A DNA stretch of 64,000 bases from Emcibacteraceae bacterium (GCA_041396985.1 JAWKXO010000003.1:310001-374000), one strand, 5' to 3'; counted from the first letter of the stretch, positions 42,341-52,003 are shown. The notes: generated by a model not told the origin, from the sequence alone. Numbers and translations are program-made.

Positions 42341-43843
42341 ATGGAAGGTTACGGTGCATTGTCGGTGTTGCCTCCGGCGCTAAGTATTATTTTGGCGGTT
42401 TATACACGAAATATCATATTTTCACTGACACTTGGGGCTTATAGCGGTGCTTTGATAAGTGCCGATTTTAATCCGTTCCTGGCATTTGCCGAGCTTCTTG
42501 AAAAGCACGCCTTTGTCCAGATTTCCACCCCCTCCAATACCCAGGTGCTGATTGTTATGCTGGCTATTGGTGGATTTATTCAGATGCTTGATAAATCCGG
42601 TGGCTCACGCGCCTTTGCCTCTGTCATGGTGAAATTTATCGGCGATCCGGTCCGTGCACAGCTGGCGGCCTGGACAACAGGACTTAGCGTCTTTTTTACC
42701 GATAGCGGTAATGCACTGATTGTCGGGCCGCTTTTTAAACCGGTCTTTCGGGAACTGAAAATCTGCCGTGAAAAGCTGGCTTATATTATTGATACGACCG
42801 CTTCACCGGTGACTATCCTCATCCCTTTTATCGGTTGGGGTGTGTATATTATGAGTTTGATTGAAAATGCCTATCGCGATGTGGGGCTGGAGGGCGAGCC
42901 TTATCAGGTGCTGCTCAGTGTCTGGCCCTATCAGTTTTATGCGTTTCTGGCTCTTATCTCCATTCCCATGATCCTATCAACTGGCAAGGATTTTGGTCCT
43001 ATGGCAAAGGCACAGAGCCAGTATAATAAAGCGGTTGAAGAAGGACTTCTGGATGATGAACTGGATGAGCCCGATCCGGCGAATAAAGAACAGTATAAAT
43101 TAATAACGGTTATCCTGCCGCTTTCCGTGATGCTGACAACCATGATTACCTATATGGGGTATTTTGCCTATCTGGACGGTATTAAAAGCCTGCATATGCG
43201 GGCAGGGATCTGTCTTTCCTATACCTTTGCTTCTATTGCCTGTGCCTATCTGATGAAAAAGCATAAGAAGACAACCTATAATGAAAGTCTCAATATTTTT
43301 GTGCGGGGAATGCAGAAGCTTGTCTTTATCTGTTTCGTGCTTGTGCTGGCCTGGACGCTCAGTTCCCTTTGTCGTGATCTTCATACAGGGGATTATCTTG
43401 CCACCCTGATTGGGGATCGGATTTCACCAAATTTCTTTCCGCTGATAGTCTTTTTCCTTGGGGCAATGATGTCATTCGCCACGGGATCATCTTACGGCAC
43501 TTTCGCCATTCTGATGATTATTGTTGTGCCGATTGCCAACACCCTTGGAGCGCCGATGATACTCACTATTGCCGCCGTGCTCAGCGGTGGTCTGTTTGGA
43601 GATCATACGTCTCCCATTTCCGATACGACGGTTCTGGCATCGATGGGGGCGGGATGCCCTCACATCGATCATGTATCAACGCAGTTCGCTTATGCGGCTC
43701 TAAATGGAACGATGGCAATGCTGGCCTTTATTGTGGCAGGATTTTATCAAAGCCCGGCTATCATATTTTTTATCATCATCATTCAGTTTATAACGATCAG
43801 AATGGTTATGAAATTTTATGGTCATGATGCCCGCGGCGAATAG
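42341..43843 (+). CDS. NhaC-family Na+/H+ antiporter, second tandem copy
   Basis: A 500-residue paralogue of the preceding gene, alike along its whole length: both begin MEGYGALSV or MESYGVLSV and both contain the GDHTSPISDTTVLASMGAGCPHIDHVSTQF motif and REKLAYIIDTTA. The main difference is a longer acidic loop near residue 235-250 (EEGLLDDELDEPDPANKEQY), which could set regulation. The tandem arrangement suggests duplication and then divergence into two substrates or two pH/salt ranges. Actual ions carried are not evident. Confidence 0.88.
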   Translation: MEGYGALSVLPPALSIILAVYTRNIIFSLTLGAYSGALISADFNPFLAFAELLEKHAFVQISTPSNTQVLIVMLAIGGFIQMLDKSGGSRAFASVMVKFIGDPVRAQLAAWTTGLSVFFTDSGNALIVGPLFKPVFRELKICREKLAYIIDTTASPVTILIPFIGWGVYIMSLIENAYRDVGLEGEPYQVLLSVWPYQFYAFLALISIPMILSTGKDFGPMAKAQSQYNKAVEEGLLDDELDEPDPANKEQYKLITVILPLSVMLTTMITYMGYFAYLDGIKSLHMRAGICLSYTFASIACAYLMKKHKKTTYNESLNIFVRGMQKLVFICFVLVLAWTLSSLCRDLHTGDYLATLIGDRISPNFFPLIVFFLGAMMSFATGSSYGTFAILMIIVVPIANTLGAPMILTIAAVLSGGLFGDHTSPISDTTVLASMGAGCPHIDHVSTQFAYAALNGTMAMLAFIVAGFYQSPAIIFFIIIIQFITIRMVMKFYGHDARGE

Positions 43844-43983
43844 CCTTGCAAATTTATAAATTCAATTCGCCGCTGTTTCAGGATGCTCGAATGTTGGTGA
43901 AATTTTCTTAACAAAAACTTATACTGTAAGCGCTGAAAATTGCCATGTTATTTGGCAGAGAACAGAGAGGGAGTGGAAAACGG

Positions 43984-45030
43984 ATGAGCAAAATTTATGA
44001 GAATATTGTTGAGACGGTCGGAAACACGCCGGTCGTCAAACTGAATAATCTGAGCCCGGGCAATGTCAATATTTACGCAAAGCTGGAATATTTTAATCCG
44101 ATGGGGTCAGTTAAGGACCGCCTAGCTCTAGGTGTGATTACGGATGCTGAAAGGCGAGGAGAGCTTAAACCCGGTCAGACAATCGTTGAAGCAACAAGCG
44201 GTAATACGGGTATAGGTCTCGCTATGATCTGCGCGCAGCGGGGATACCCGCTTGTCATAACAATGGCGGAAAGTTTCAGCGTAGAGCGGCGCCGGTTAAT
44301 GCGTTTCCTTGGGGCCAAGGTCGTTTTAACGCCGGCAGCACTTAAAGGATCCGGTATGGTTGCCAAAGCCGATGAACTCGCAAAAGAGCATGGCTGGTGG
44401 CAGTCCAAGCAGTTTGAAAATCCGGCTAACGCTGATATTCATGAAAAAACCACAGCCAGAGAAATACTGAATGATTTTGCAGAAATTGGACTTGATTACT
44501 GGATCACCGGTTTTGGTTCAGGCGGAACGGTTAATGGTGTTTCACGTGTTCTGAAAAAGGAAAGTCCCGGGACAAAAATTATTGTGGCCGAGCCTGATAA
44601 TGCGCAGTTGCTCGCAAGCGGAATACCGCAAGTGCATAATGCCGATGGATCATATGCAAGCAATCACCCCGCTTTTCAGCCGCATCCGATGCAGGGATGG
44701 ACGCCGGATTTTATTCCACGTCTGACTGAGCAGGCAGTCCAAAACGGAACCATTGATGATCTGATCGCTGTTTCCGGAAGTTTGGCGATGGAATGTTCAA
44801 AAAACCTAGCCCAGAAAGAAGGAATATTTGTCGGGGTTTCTGCCGGGGCAGGTTTTGCCGCAGCCCTAGAGATTGCAAAAACAGCACCGGATGGGTCAAA
44901 TATTCTTGTTATGTTCCCCGATACGGGGGAGCGGTATTTAAGCACACCTTTATTTAGCTGGGTTTCCACGGATATGACCGAAGAAGAAATAGAAATTTCA
45001 AAATCAACACCAAATTACCGGTTTGATTAA
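43984..45030 (+). CDS. cysK: Cysteine synthase family PLP enzyme
   Basis: A 348-residue fold-type II PLP enzyme that makes cysteine from O-acetylserine and sulfide. Landmarks: VGNTPVVKLNN, PLP lysine K44 in PMGSVKDRLAL, the substrate loop TSGNTGIG, the phosphate-binding GFGSGGTVNGV, and the C-terminal FPDTGERYLSTPLF. The frame is open from 43945, but the ATG at 43984, behind GAGGGAG, begins the family sequence MSKIYENIVETVG. It is about 30 residues longer than classical CysK, with an insertion around SNHPAFQPHPMQGWTPDF, which cystathionine-beta-synthase-like forms do not share. The M20 gene follows after 18 bp. Confidence 0.9.
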   Translation: MSKIYENIVETVGNTPVVKLNNLSPGNVNIYAKLEYFNPMGSVKDRLALGVITDAERRGELKPGQTIVEATSGNTGIGLAMICAQRGYPLVITMAESFSVERRRLMRFLGAKVVLTPAALKGSGMVAKADELAKEHGWWQSKQFENPANADIHEKTTAREILNDFAEIGLDYWITGFGSGGTVNGVSRVLKKESPGTKIIVAEPDNAQLLASGIPQVHNADGSYASNHPAFQPHPMQGWTPDFIPRLTEQAVQNGTIDDLIAVSGSLAMECSKNLAQKEGIFVGVSAGAGFAAALEIAKTAPDGSNILVMFPDTGERYLSTPLFSWVSTDMTEEEIEISKSTPNYRFD

Positions 45031-45048
45031 AAATTCAAGGGGATAAGA

Positions 45049-46275
45049 TTGAAATTGAACAAATCAAGGTTACACAGCCGGATTGAAGCATTAAGCAAAA
45101 TTGGCAGTACCCCCGAAGGTGGTTCAAGACGCATTGCCCTGACCGATGCGGATAAAGAAGGTCGGGATCTGGTTATTTCATGGATGAAGGAAAGCGGACT
45201 TCAGGTTCAGATTGATCAGATCGGTAATATATTCGCCACTTTAAAAGGAAAGAAAAGTGGTCAGCCGATTATGACAGGGTCACATATTGATACGGTCGGA
45301 AATGGCGGGCATCTGGACGGATGTTACGGCGTACTTGCCGGGCTTGAGGTATTGGCAACTTTTGCGGATCATGGAGAAGTGCCAAATTTTGATCTGTGTG
45401 TGGCAATATTCACCAATGAAGAAGGGGTGCGGTTTCAGCCTGACATGCTTGGCTCACTTGTTTATGCCGGGGGAATGTCGATTGAAGAGGCGCATGCTAT
45501 CTGCTCTACGGATGGTAAGACACTTTATGAGGAACTGATCAGAACAGGTTTTCTGGGGACAATGAAATGTGGGTCCACAATTCCGCATGCTTTTATCGAG
45601 CTTCATATAGAGCAGGGACCAATACTTGAAAGCAAAAATGATTTTATCGGCGTTGTGGAAGGCGTGCAGGGGATTTCCTGGACCGGTGTGACTTTTCGGG
45701 GCCAGTCAAATCATGCGGGAACAACCCCGATGAATTTAAGGAAAGATGCGGCTTATGCGGCCTCAAGGCTGGCAGTTTCGGTGCGTGAAATTACAAAAGA
45801 AATTGGTGAAGGGCAGGTCGGCACTGTGGGTGTCATTACACCCAAACCAAACCTGATTAATGTTGTTCCCGGTGAGGTCAATATGACAGTGGACCTTAGG
45901 AATATTGATGATGAAAAACTGAAAAAGGCGGAAAAAATTCTTCATAAGGAAATTGAAAATATCTGTCATGAAGAGAAAGTCGTGGCAGATACCGAGAAGC
46001 TTGTCAGGTTCGAGCCTGTTCAATTTGACAAGAGGATCTGTGATCTGATTGCAGAGGTCACAGAAAATGTCGGTTTTTCATATTCAAGACTTAACTCCGG
46101 TGCGGGGCATGATGCACAAATGATGGCACGACTTTGCCCGACAGCGATGATTTTTGTGCCATCAAAAGCAGGCATTAGCCATAATCCGAAAGAATATACG
46201 GACAAAAAATTTCTGGATGCTGGCGCAGATATTCTGTTTAAAATAATTAAGCGAATTGATCAGGGGGATATTTGA
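45049..46275 (+). CDS. M20-family N-carbamoyl-amino-acid / allantoate hydrolase
   Basis: A 408-residue di-metal hydrolase of the M20 hydantoinase/carbamylase group. Metal-site landmarks are TGSHIDTVGNGGHLDGCYGVLAGLEV, FTNEEGVRFQPDMLGS with the catalytic Glu, and ELHIEQGPILE; the C-terminal SGAGHDAQMMARLCPTAMIFVPS ends with the last metal histidine. The start is TTG at 45049 behind AAGGGGATAAG. Enzymes of this group release amino acids from N-carbamoyl derivatives or open ureide intermediates. Placement 18 bp behind cysK suggests one transcript, but a metabolic link is not evident. Confidence 0.88.
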   Translation: MKLNKSRLHSRIEALSKIGSTPEGGSRRIALTDADKEGRDLVISWMKESGLQVQIDQIGNIFATLKGKKSGQPIMTGSHIDTVGNGGHLDGCYGVLAGLEVLATFADHGEVPNFDLCVAIFTNEEGVRFQPDMLGSLVYAGGMSIEEAHAICSTDGKTLYEELIRTGFLGTMKCGSTIPHAFIELHIEQGPILESKNDFIGVVEGVQGISWTGVTFRGQSNHAGTTPMNLRKDAAYAASRLAVSVREITKEIGEGQVGTVGVITPKPNLINVVPGEVNMTVDLRNIDDEKLKKAEKILHKEIENICHEEKVVADTEKLVRFEPVQFDKRICDLIAEVTENVGFSYSRLNSGAGHDAQMMARLCPTAMIFVPSKAGISHNPKEYTDKKFLDAGADILFKIIKRIDQGDI

Positions 46276-46353
46276 CAACATGATTGTTAAAAATATATAG
46301 TCAATTATATTGTCAGTTCCTGTTGATAAATTTCGGCAGTTAAGTGAGGGAAA

Positions 46354-46785
46354 ATGAAAACTGAAGCTAAAAGGCTAAACACAGTTATCCGTGATGTAAG
46401 ATCCAGTTTTAATCTGCTCGGGGATCGCTCAAATGATCTATTGAAAGATCTGGAGGTTAATGCATCAATGCGTTTTGTTCTGGAAAATTTATCTGTGACG
46501 GGCGAGAAAACTGTGCCGGAGATTGCCAGATCAAAAAATGTTTCGCGTCAGCATATTCAGATCGTGGTAAATGACCTGCTTGATAAAGGGCTGGTGACAA
46601 GTCGGGCTAACCCGTCAGACAAACGCAGCCTTTTGATATCGCTCACTGAACGCGGGGATAGAATATTTTCAGAAATCTGGAACCGTGAGCTGGTTGAAGT
46701 TCAGAATTTGGCGGAATATTTCACCGCCGAAGAATTAAGGGTAACATCTAAAACGCTTCAGAAACTAAGTAAATTTCTGAGCTGA
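46354..46785 (+). CDS. MarR-family transcriptional regulator
   Basis: A 143-residue winged-helix regulator. The recognition region TVPEIARSKNVSRQHIQIVVNDLLDKGLVTSRANPSDKRSLLISLTERG is the classical MarR helix-turn-helix and wing at about 51-100, with dimerisation helices at both ends. It follows the M20 gene by 78 bp and is convergent with the aminotransferase gene. Its target is unknown; the leader between 46276 and 46353 could be autoregulated, though I saw no clear palindrome there. Confidence 0.9.
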   Translation: MKTEAKRLNTVIRDVRSSFNLLGDRSNDLLKDLEVNASMRFVLENLSVTGEKTVPEIARSKNVSRQHIQIVVNDLLDKGLVTSRANPSDKRSLLISLTERGDRIFSEIWNRELVEVQNLAEYFTAEELRVTSKTLQKLSKFLS

Positions 46786-46794
46786 ATTGGGATG

Positions 46795-47916
46795 TTAACT
46801 CTGACTACCCAGGAATTCAGAGATTTTGCCAAGACCGGTTTTTAAAATTTCGGCGCTGTTGGCATAGCCCATTCGTAGATACCCTTCCATATCCATAACA
46901 CTTCCGGGCGTGAGCATCACGCCGGTTTCATTCAGCAGCTTGATACAAAAGTCGCGCGATCTTAAATCAAGATCATATTTAAGGAGTGCTGTTGTTCCGG
47001 ATTTTGGCTTTACATATGAAATGAGCGGTTCATTTGCGACCCAATCATCTAGGATTTTTAAATTTTCCCGAGTGATTTTCTGGCTTCTGGCTATGATTTT
47101 ATGTTTATTTTCAAGCGCAATGGCCGCAAAATAATCATCAATCATACTGACACTAATTGTATTATAATCCCGGTGAATTGAAATGCTCTCGAGAACCTCT
47201 CGCGGTGCTGCTACCCAGCCTACGCGAAGCCCGGCAAGCGAAAATGCTTTTGACATGCTACCGGTGCTGATCCCTTTTTCATAAATATCAGCAATTGATT
47301 TCGTGAAGCCACTTCCTTCCTGATCTGTTCCACGATAAACTTCATCACACAGGAGATAGGCGTCACACGTACGGGCAATATCCGCTATTTCATGTAACAC
47401 TTCTTCACTGATTAAAGCGCCCGTCGGATTATTCGGGTTATTCACCGAAATTAATTTTGTTTTTGCGCTCACCATGCTTTTCATCTCGTCAAGGTTAGGT
47501 AAAAAGTCGTCTTCTTCACGAAGCTGGAGGATTTTGACTTTTGCCCCGAAACTTTCCGGAATAGAGTAATGCTGCTGATATGTGGGCAGAATGGTGATTA
47601 CCTCGTCTTTGGGACCAACCAACGCAGAGTATACGAGTGCATTGGCGCCAATCGCACCGTGGGCAACCATAATATTTTCAGGTTTTTGGGAGTCATAGAG
47701 TGCCGAAATGGCATTTTTCAGCCTTGAGGATCCTTCAATGGCTCCATAAGTCATTTTAAGCGGTAGAAGTTCAGACAGGGCCGCTTCTTTTTTATCGGTT
47801 ATTTTCAGTAGTTCATCAATTGTAAGCGATTGAACGCATGTTTCAGCTAGATTATATTTGCAATGATTTTCAAATTCATTCATCCATATTTCGACGCCAA
47901 ATTCTCTTATTTTCAT
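46795..47916 (-). CDS. Class I/II PLP aminotransferase
   Basis: A 373-residue fold-type I aminotransferase. Visible motifs are SVNNPNNPTGALIS (157-170), the cofactor aspartate in YLLCDEVYRG, the Schiff-base lysine K223 in STGSMSKAFSLAGLRVGWV, and a C-terminal arginine in GYLRMGYANS. The N-terminus VEIWMNEFENHCKYNLAETCVQSLTIDELL resembles aminotransferases used in non-standard amino-acid metabolism rather than AspC. It is convergent with the MarR gene, 9 bp apart, and lies downstream of the PlpD-like gene on the same strand (gap 58 bp on its upstream side). Confidence 0.88.
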   Translation of the reverse strand: MKIREFGVEIWMNEFENHCKYNLAETCVQSLTIDELLKITDKKEAALSELLPLKMTYGAIEGSSRLKNAISALYDSQKPENIMVAHGAIGANALVYSALVGPKDEVITILPTYQQHYSIPESFGAKVKILQLREEDDFLPNLDEMKSMVSAKTKLISVNNPNNPTGALISEEVLHEIADIARTCDAYLLCDEVYRGTDQEGSGFTKSIADIYEKGISTGSMSKAFSLAGLRVGWVAAPREVLESISIHRDYNTISVSMIDDYFAAIALENKHKIIARSQKITRENLKILDDWVANEPLISYVKPKSGTTALLKYDLDLRSRDFCIKLLNETGVMLTPGSVMDMEGYLRMGYANSAEILKTGLGKISEFLGSQS

Positions 47917-47974
47917 AACAAAACCCTTGATTAAATTTGCTTATAGATTAGGCATAATTTTTGGAATAGCAAAT

Positions 47975-50191
47975 TTAAAATATCTGACCAATATTTAAAA
48001 ATGCCGCTGTTGCACCGTCAGACCCCAGCCCGATCCCGAGATATGTCGGGCCAAGAATGGTATCTATTCCGACGAAAACGCTTGAACTCCAGCGCAGATC
48101 AGTAAGGCTTACATCTTCCCAACGGTTCCAGACATTACCAGCCTCGACCGTTCCCCCCAGATAAATTGGTGTTTCCGTCAGATATTGTGGTCCTCCTGAA
48201 ATACGCCGATAGTAAATTGCCGTCAGAAGTCCGCCATGGTTACCGGTTAGCTGACCCGGTGCAAATGCTGTCAACCTCATAAATCCGCCAAGAGGAAAGA
48301 GATTTGTTTCATTCGGGTTTCCATTATAGGATGTTGCAAACAAGGGTCTGAAACCAAGAGTGTTTTTGCCCCAGCTAAAGGGGAAATATCCGCCAAATTC
48401 TACTGTATCGGCCCCGGAATCGCCGCCAAGCCAGGAAAGTGTATTTTCGCTGACAATTTCCACAACAGCGCCTGACGTTGGAAACTGGGTGTTATCCATG
48501 GTATCAATAAGAAATTCAGTGACAAACTTGGTCTTATCATAAGATACTTTTGGGATAGAAGGAAAACCAATTCTTCCTTTAACATTGCCAAATGTTTTTC
48601 TAATTCCGGCGCGTAATGTGCCCCATCGGCCAAAATTTCGTCCTGCACCTATCTGTGTGCCAAACTCTGAGATCCTGACCTGACCGAGAATGGTACCATC
48701 CCCATTATCACTTAACAGGTTTCTATTGATTTTTCCTCCACCCGCATTGGCAAATAGGTAGTATTTTTCCTTATAATCAATAGGTTGGTAAAATTCAGTG
48801 AAAAGGCTGAATTCCTGACCGACTTTGAAGAGCGTTTGCCATTCACCGCCGTAAGAATTAATTGCAAGGTTTGTGAAGCCGACGGCCAGCTGAAAATCAC
48901 TTTCCCCTTCAAAATCTTCCTGTATGGCCAGCCCAAAACGAAAATAATCTTCGCCCCCTTCACGCTGCTTTGTTCTTATCTCCAGCCCTGTTTCACCATT
49001 TTCATTGAGCGTCTGATAATTCACTTCTTCGAATAATTCCAGACCATAAATCTCTGTTAAATCCTTTGATAACTGGACAGCATCTAAAATTTGCCCATCC
49101 GATTGTGTAATATGTGATCTGATGACCTGATCAGAAACGTCAGAATTATTATTAATACGGACAAAATCAATGGTCGGCGGGTCATATTTTTCTTCAGAAT
49201 GATTTTTTGTATAATTATTCCAATTGCTCTGGTTCAGTCTATATTTTTTAAGATGATCAAGAACCGACAAAGCCGCCTCAACGCCTTTAGGGATCGTTTC
49301 TGTTGTAATATCAAAATCGAGAAAATCTATATCATCCAATTCAGGACGAATAAGAATATCCTCGTCTTTAAGAGTGGCAATCAGCTTGTCAGCAGTTTTG
49401 TGGCTTTGAAGCGATGTAAGCTGATCAAGAACGGAGGCGAATGATGTTATTTCCTCTTTTTTTAGAAGCGGCGTGGTGACATCAACCACGATGATAATAT
49501 CGGCACCCATATCCCGGACGACATTAATAGGAATATTATTTGCGATGCCCCCGTCAACAAGTAGAGTTCCATTAAGCTCAACCGGGGGAAATAAAGCTGG
49601 GACAGTCATGCTTGCAACAATAGCGGAGGCAAGATTGCCATTTTTTAAGACGACCTCTTCACCATTCTCAAGGTTGGTGGCAACCGCCCGAAATGGAATA
49701 GAAAGTTTGCAAAAATCTTCCGTTTGTGTTTTTTTATTTAGAAGTTCAGCAAATAAAAGTCTTAAATTATTTGGGGTAATCAGTCCGCTGGGAAGTTTGA
49801 TTTTTCCATCTTTAAGCCCGACTTTAAACTTGATCAGGAACCCATCATCGTCTTTTTTGCGGCGGAAAGATTTTTGTTTTCTGGGAGCACTGTTGGAGAG
49901 TGTTTCCTGCCAGTCAATATTTTTTATTATTTCTTCAAGCTCATCTGCGGAATAACCGGACGCATAAAGACCGCCGATTATGGCACCAAAGCTCGTCCCG
50001 GCAATCATATCAATTGGAATATGGTTTTCTTCAAGAACTTTTAGTACACCAACATGGGCTGCTCCACGCGCACCACCACCGGAAAGGACGAGACCAATCT
50101 TTGGTCTTTCCTTTTCTGCCAATTGTGCTTTTGCCTGTGGATAATATGCCATTACACAGCAAAGCATTATGGTGTAAATAAATTTATACAA
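47975..50191 (-). CDS. Patatin-like phospholipase fused to POTRA and outer-membrane barrel (PlpD-like)
   Basis: A 738-residue protein that looks like a type Vd autotransporter. A Sec signal (about 1-22) is followed by a patatin domain: oxyanion loop GGGARG (38-43), nucleophile Ser67 in GTSFG, and Asp213 in LLVDGGIANN complete the dyad. A POTRA-like segment (about 340-415, PTIDFVRINNNSDVSDQVIRS) leads to a BamA/TamA-type beta-barrel from about 430 to the C-terminal phenylalanine. Pseudomonas PlpD is a secreted lipase of this plan. It stands alone, upstream of the aminotransferase and downstream of the hairpin at 50274. Confidence 0.88.
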   Translation of the reverse strand: MYKFIYTIMLCCVMAYYPQAKAQLAEKERPKIGLVLSGGGARGAAHVGVLKVLEENHIPIDMIAGTSFGAIIGGLYASGYSADELEEIIKNIDWQETLSNSAPRKQKSFRRKKDDDGFLIKFKVGLKDGKIKLPSGLITPNNLRLLFAELLNKKTQTEDFCKLSIPFRAVATNLENGEEVVLKNGNLASAIVASMTVPALFPPVELNGTLLVDGGIANNIPINVVRDMGADIIIVVDVTTPLLKKEEITSFASVLDQLTSLQSHKTADKLIATLKDEDILIRPELDDIDFLDFDITTETIPKGVEAALSVLDHLKKYRLNQSNWNNYTKNHSEEKYDPPTIDFVRINNNSDVSDQVIRSHITQSDGQILDAVQLSKDLTEIYGLELFEEVNYQTLNENGETGLEIRTKQREGGEDYFRFGLAIQEDFEGESDFQLAVGFTNLAINSYGGEWQTLFKVGQEFSLFTEFYQPIDYKEKYYLFANAGGGKINRNLLSDNGDGTILGQVRISEFGTQIGAGRNFGRWGTLRAGIRKTFGNVKGRIGFPSIPKVSYDKTKFVTEFLIDTMDNTQFPTSGAVVEIVSENTLSWLGGDSGADTVEFGGYFPFSWGKNTLGFRPLFATSYNGNPNETNLFPLGGFMRLTAFAPGQLTGNHGGLLTAIYYRRISGGPQYLTETPIYLGGTVEAGNVWNRWEDVSLTDLRWSSSVFVGIDTILGPTYLGIGLGSDGATAAFLNIGQIF

Positions 50192-50273
50192 AAAATGAAT
50201 CTCCGGATTTAATTCATCTTAAAACCAATAATATACGAATACTAAATTTTTGAACTACTGATTTTTCATGCAA

Positions 50274-50300
50274 ATGGTTCGGTGAACAGCACCGAACCAT
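50274..50300 (-). terminator. Terminator-like hairpin after the permease-GGT-amidohydrolase run
   Basis: ATGGTTCGGTG (50274-50284) and CACCGAACCAT (50290-50300) form a perfect 11-bp stem with a 5-base loop. On the minus strand TTTGC follows, a short U-run. It lies 18 bp behind the amidohydrolase stop and 80 bp before the PlpD-like start, so it should separate the two transcription units. Confidence 0.75.
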
Positions 50301-50318
50301 AAAGCAAAGGAAATTTAG

Positions 50319-51998
50319 TTATTTACTTGAATATTTTATATCACCACCAACTATTGTCATAAGCACTTTAGTGTTGATGATTTCAGCCGGATCAATGTCA
50401 AAAATATTATCACTGATAACAACCATATCAGCAAGCTTTCCTGGTTCAATGGTGCCAAGATCATTTTCCTGAAAGCCGGCATAGGCGTTATTAATGGTGT
50501 ATGCCTTGACCGCCTGTTCGATGGATATTTTTTGTTCCGGCACCCAACCATCAGGATTTTTGCCGTCCAGTGTGCGACGTGTAACTGCGGCATAAATGCC
50601 ACTAAGGGGTTCAAGTGGAGCAACCATCCAGTCCGATCCAAATGTGACGATGGCCCCGGCATCAAAAAGCGATTTAAACGGATAAGTGCCTGCCAGGCGC
50701 TCTTTACCTATTCGTTTTTCTGCCCACCTGCCATCATCAATTGCGTGGTAGGGCTGTACGGAGGCAATGATGCCTAATCCGGCCATTTTTTGAATGGCAT
50801 CGGGGGTTAAATGCTGGGCATGTTCAATTCGCGGACGGTTGCCGGTCGCGCCAATTTCCTCAAAAATCCTGATCAGGTTATCATTTGTCTGGTCACCGAT
50901 TGCGTGGACGGCCAACTGAAATCCAAGGTCATTGGCTTCGGCAAGATTTTTCTTAAGAACATCCATCTGCATCAGCGGGAAGCCGTTGGTGTCAGGTTCA
51001 TCGGTATAGGGTTCATAAAACCATGCCGTCGTGCTGCCCAACGATCCGTCAGCCAGTTCCTTAACACCGCCAAAGCGCAGCCAGGTATCGCCTTTGCTTT
51101 CGCGTTCAATCATATCATGCAGCTTATGGACATTGGGAATTAGGGGAAAGTAATAAACACGGATTCTAAGGCGGCCTTCATCCTTCGCTTTTTTAAAGAT
51201 CGCAATGTTATCCCAAGTGCCCATATTATGAATTTGGGTGACGCCATTTTCCAATGCTTCCTGAATGCCGGCATCAAATGTTCTTGTCGCCTGGGCCGTG
51301 GTCATTGGCGGAACAATGCTATATACCGCATTCATAGCGTTATCTTTAAGAACGCCCGTTGGTTCGCCATTTTCATCACGGACAATCAGGCCGCCTTCCG
51401 GGTCGGGTGTGTCTTTTGTAATTCCGGCAAGTTTTAAGACAAGTGAATTGACAATGGCCATATGGCCGTCAGTACGCAGCAGGAAAAGGGGGTTGTTCGG
51501 TGTATATTCGTCAATCCATTCCTTCTTAGGAAGTTGTCCTTCCCAGGCTTCATGATCCCAAAGCCCACCAGTAATCCATTCTCCCTCCGGGGCAGATGCC
51601 GCATAGTTTTTTACCGTTTCTATAAATTCGGCAGAACTTTTAGTGCCCTGCGTTTTAATGCCGAGAAGTGATGCCGAGCCATCCATAAAATGTGTGTGAT
51701 TATCAATAAAGCCGGGCAGAACCAATTTTCCGGATACATCAATGACTTCAGCGCCTGGATGATCGTTTTTAAGTTCAGATCCGCCGACAGCAATAATCCG
51801 GTCATCCTTCATAACGACGGTTTCCGCCCAGGGTTGGTCAGCATTTCCGGTCCATACTTTGGCGTTTATCATTATTTTTTCATTTGAAGCGGCTTGTTGA
51901 TTATTTTTGTCTGTCTCGGCAGATGAGCAGGCAGCAATCGTTAATAATCCTATACTCAATATTATTTTTATAAATTTATCCATTTTAAAAAAATCCAT
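50319..51998 (-). CDS. Amidohydrolase family 3 lipoprotein, paralogue of the 11.9-13.6 kb gene
   Basis: A 559-residue lipoprotein: signal with LTIAAC and Cys24, then a YtcJ-type amidohydrolase with NHTHFMDGSASLLG as metal site, LLRTDGHMAIVNS, QLAVHAIGDQTNDN, RIEHAQHLTPDAI and VTFGSDWMVAPLEP. The ATG at 51998, five bases behind the GGT stop, is chosen; an in-frame ATG at 51983 is an alternative, and the frame stays open to 52061. Coupling to gamma-glutamyltranspeptidase suggests a shared job in breaking down a peptide or N-acyl compound outside the inner membrane, but that is inference. Confidence 0.85.
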   Translation of the reverse strand: MDFFKMDKFIKIILSIGLLTIAACSSAETDKNNQQAASNEKIMINAKVWTGNADQPWAETVVMKDDRIIAVGGSELKNDHPGAEVIDVSGKLVLPGFIDNHTHFMDGSASLLGIKTQGTKSSAEFIETVKNYAASAPEGEWITGGLWDHEAWEGQLPKKEWIDEYTPNNPLFLLRTDGHMAIVNSLVLKLAGITKDTPDPEGGLIVRDENGEPTGVLKDNAMNAVYSIVPPMTTAQATRTFDAGIQEALENGVTQIHNMGTWDNIAIFKKAKDEGRLRIRVYYFPLIPNVHKLHDMIERESKGDTWLRFGGVKELADGSLGSTTAWFYEPYTDEPDTNGFPLMQMDVLKKNLAEANDLGFQLAVHAIGDQTNDNLIRIFEEIGATGNRPRIEHAQHLTPDAIQKMAGLGIIASVQPYHAIDDGRWAEKRIGKERLAGTYPFKSLFDAGAIVTFGSDWMVAPLEPLSGIYAAVTRRTLDGKNPDGWVPEQKISIEQAVKAYTINNAYAGFQENDLGTIEPGKLADMVVISDNIFDIDPAEIINTKVLMTIVGGDIKYSSK

Positions 51999-52003
51999 CT
52001 GGT

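Noticed and set aside
50274..50300. Inverted repeat as an operator of the PlpD-like gene
   Set aside because: The loop size, position right behind a stop codon and following U-run fit a terminator better, although a regulatory role cannot be fully excluded.
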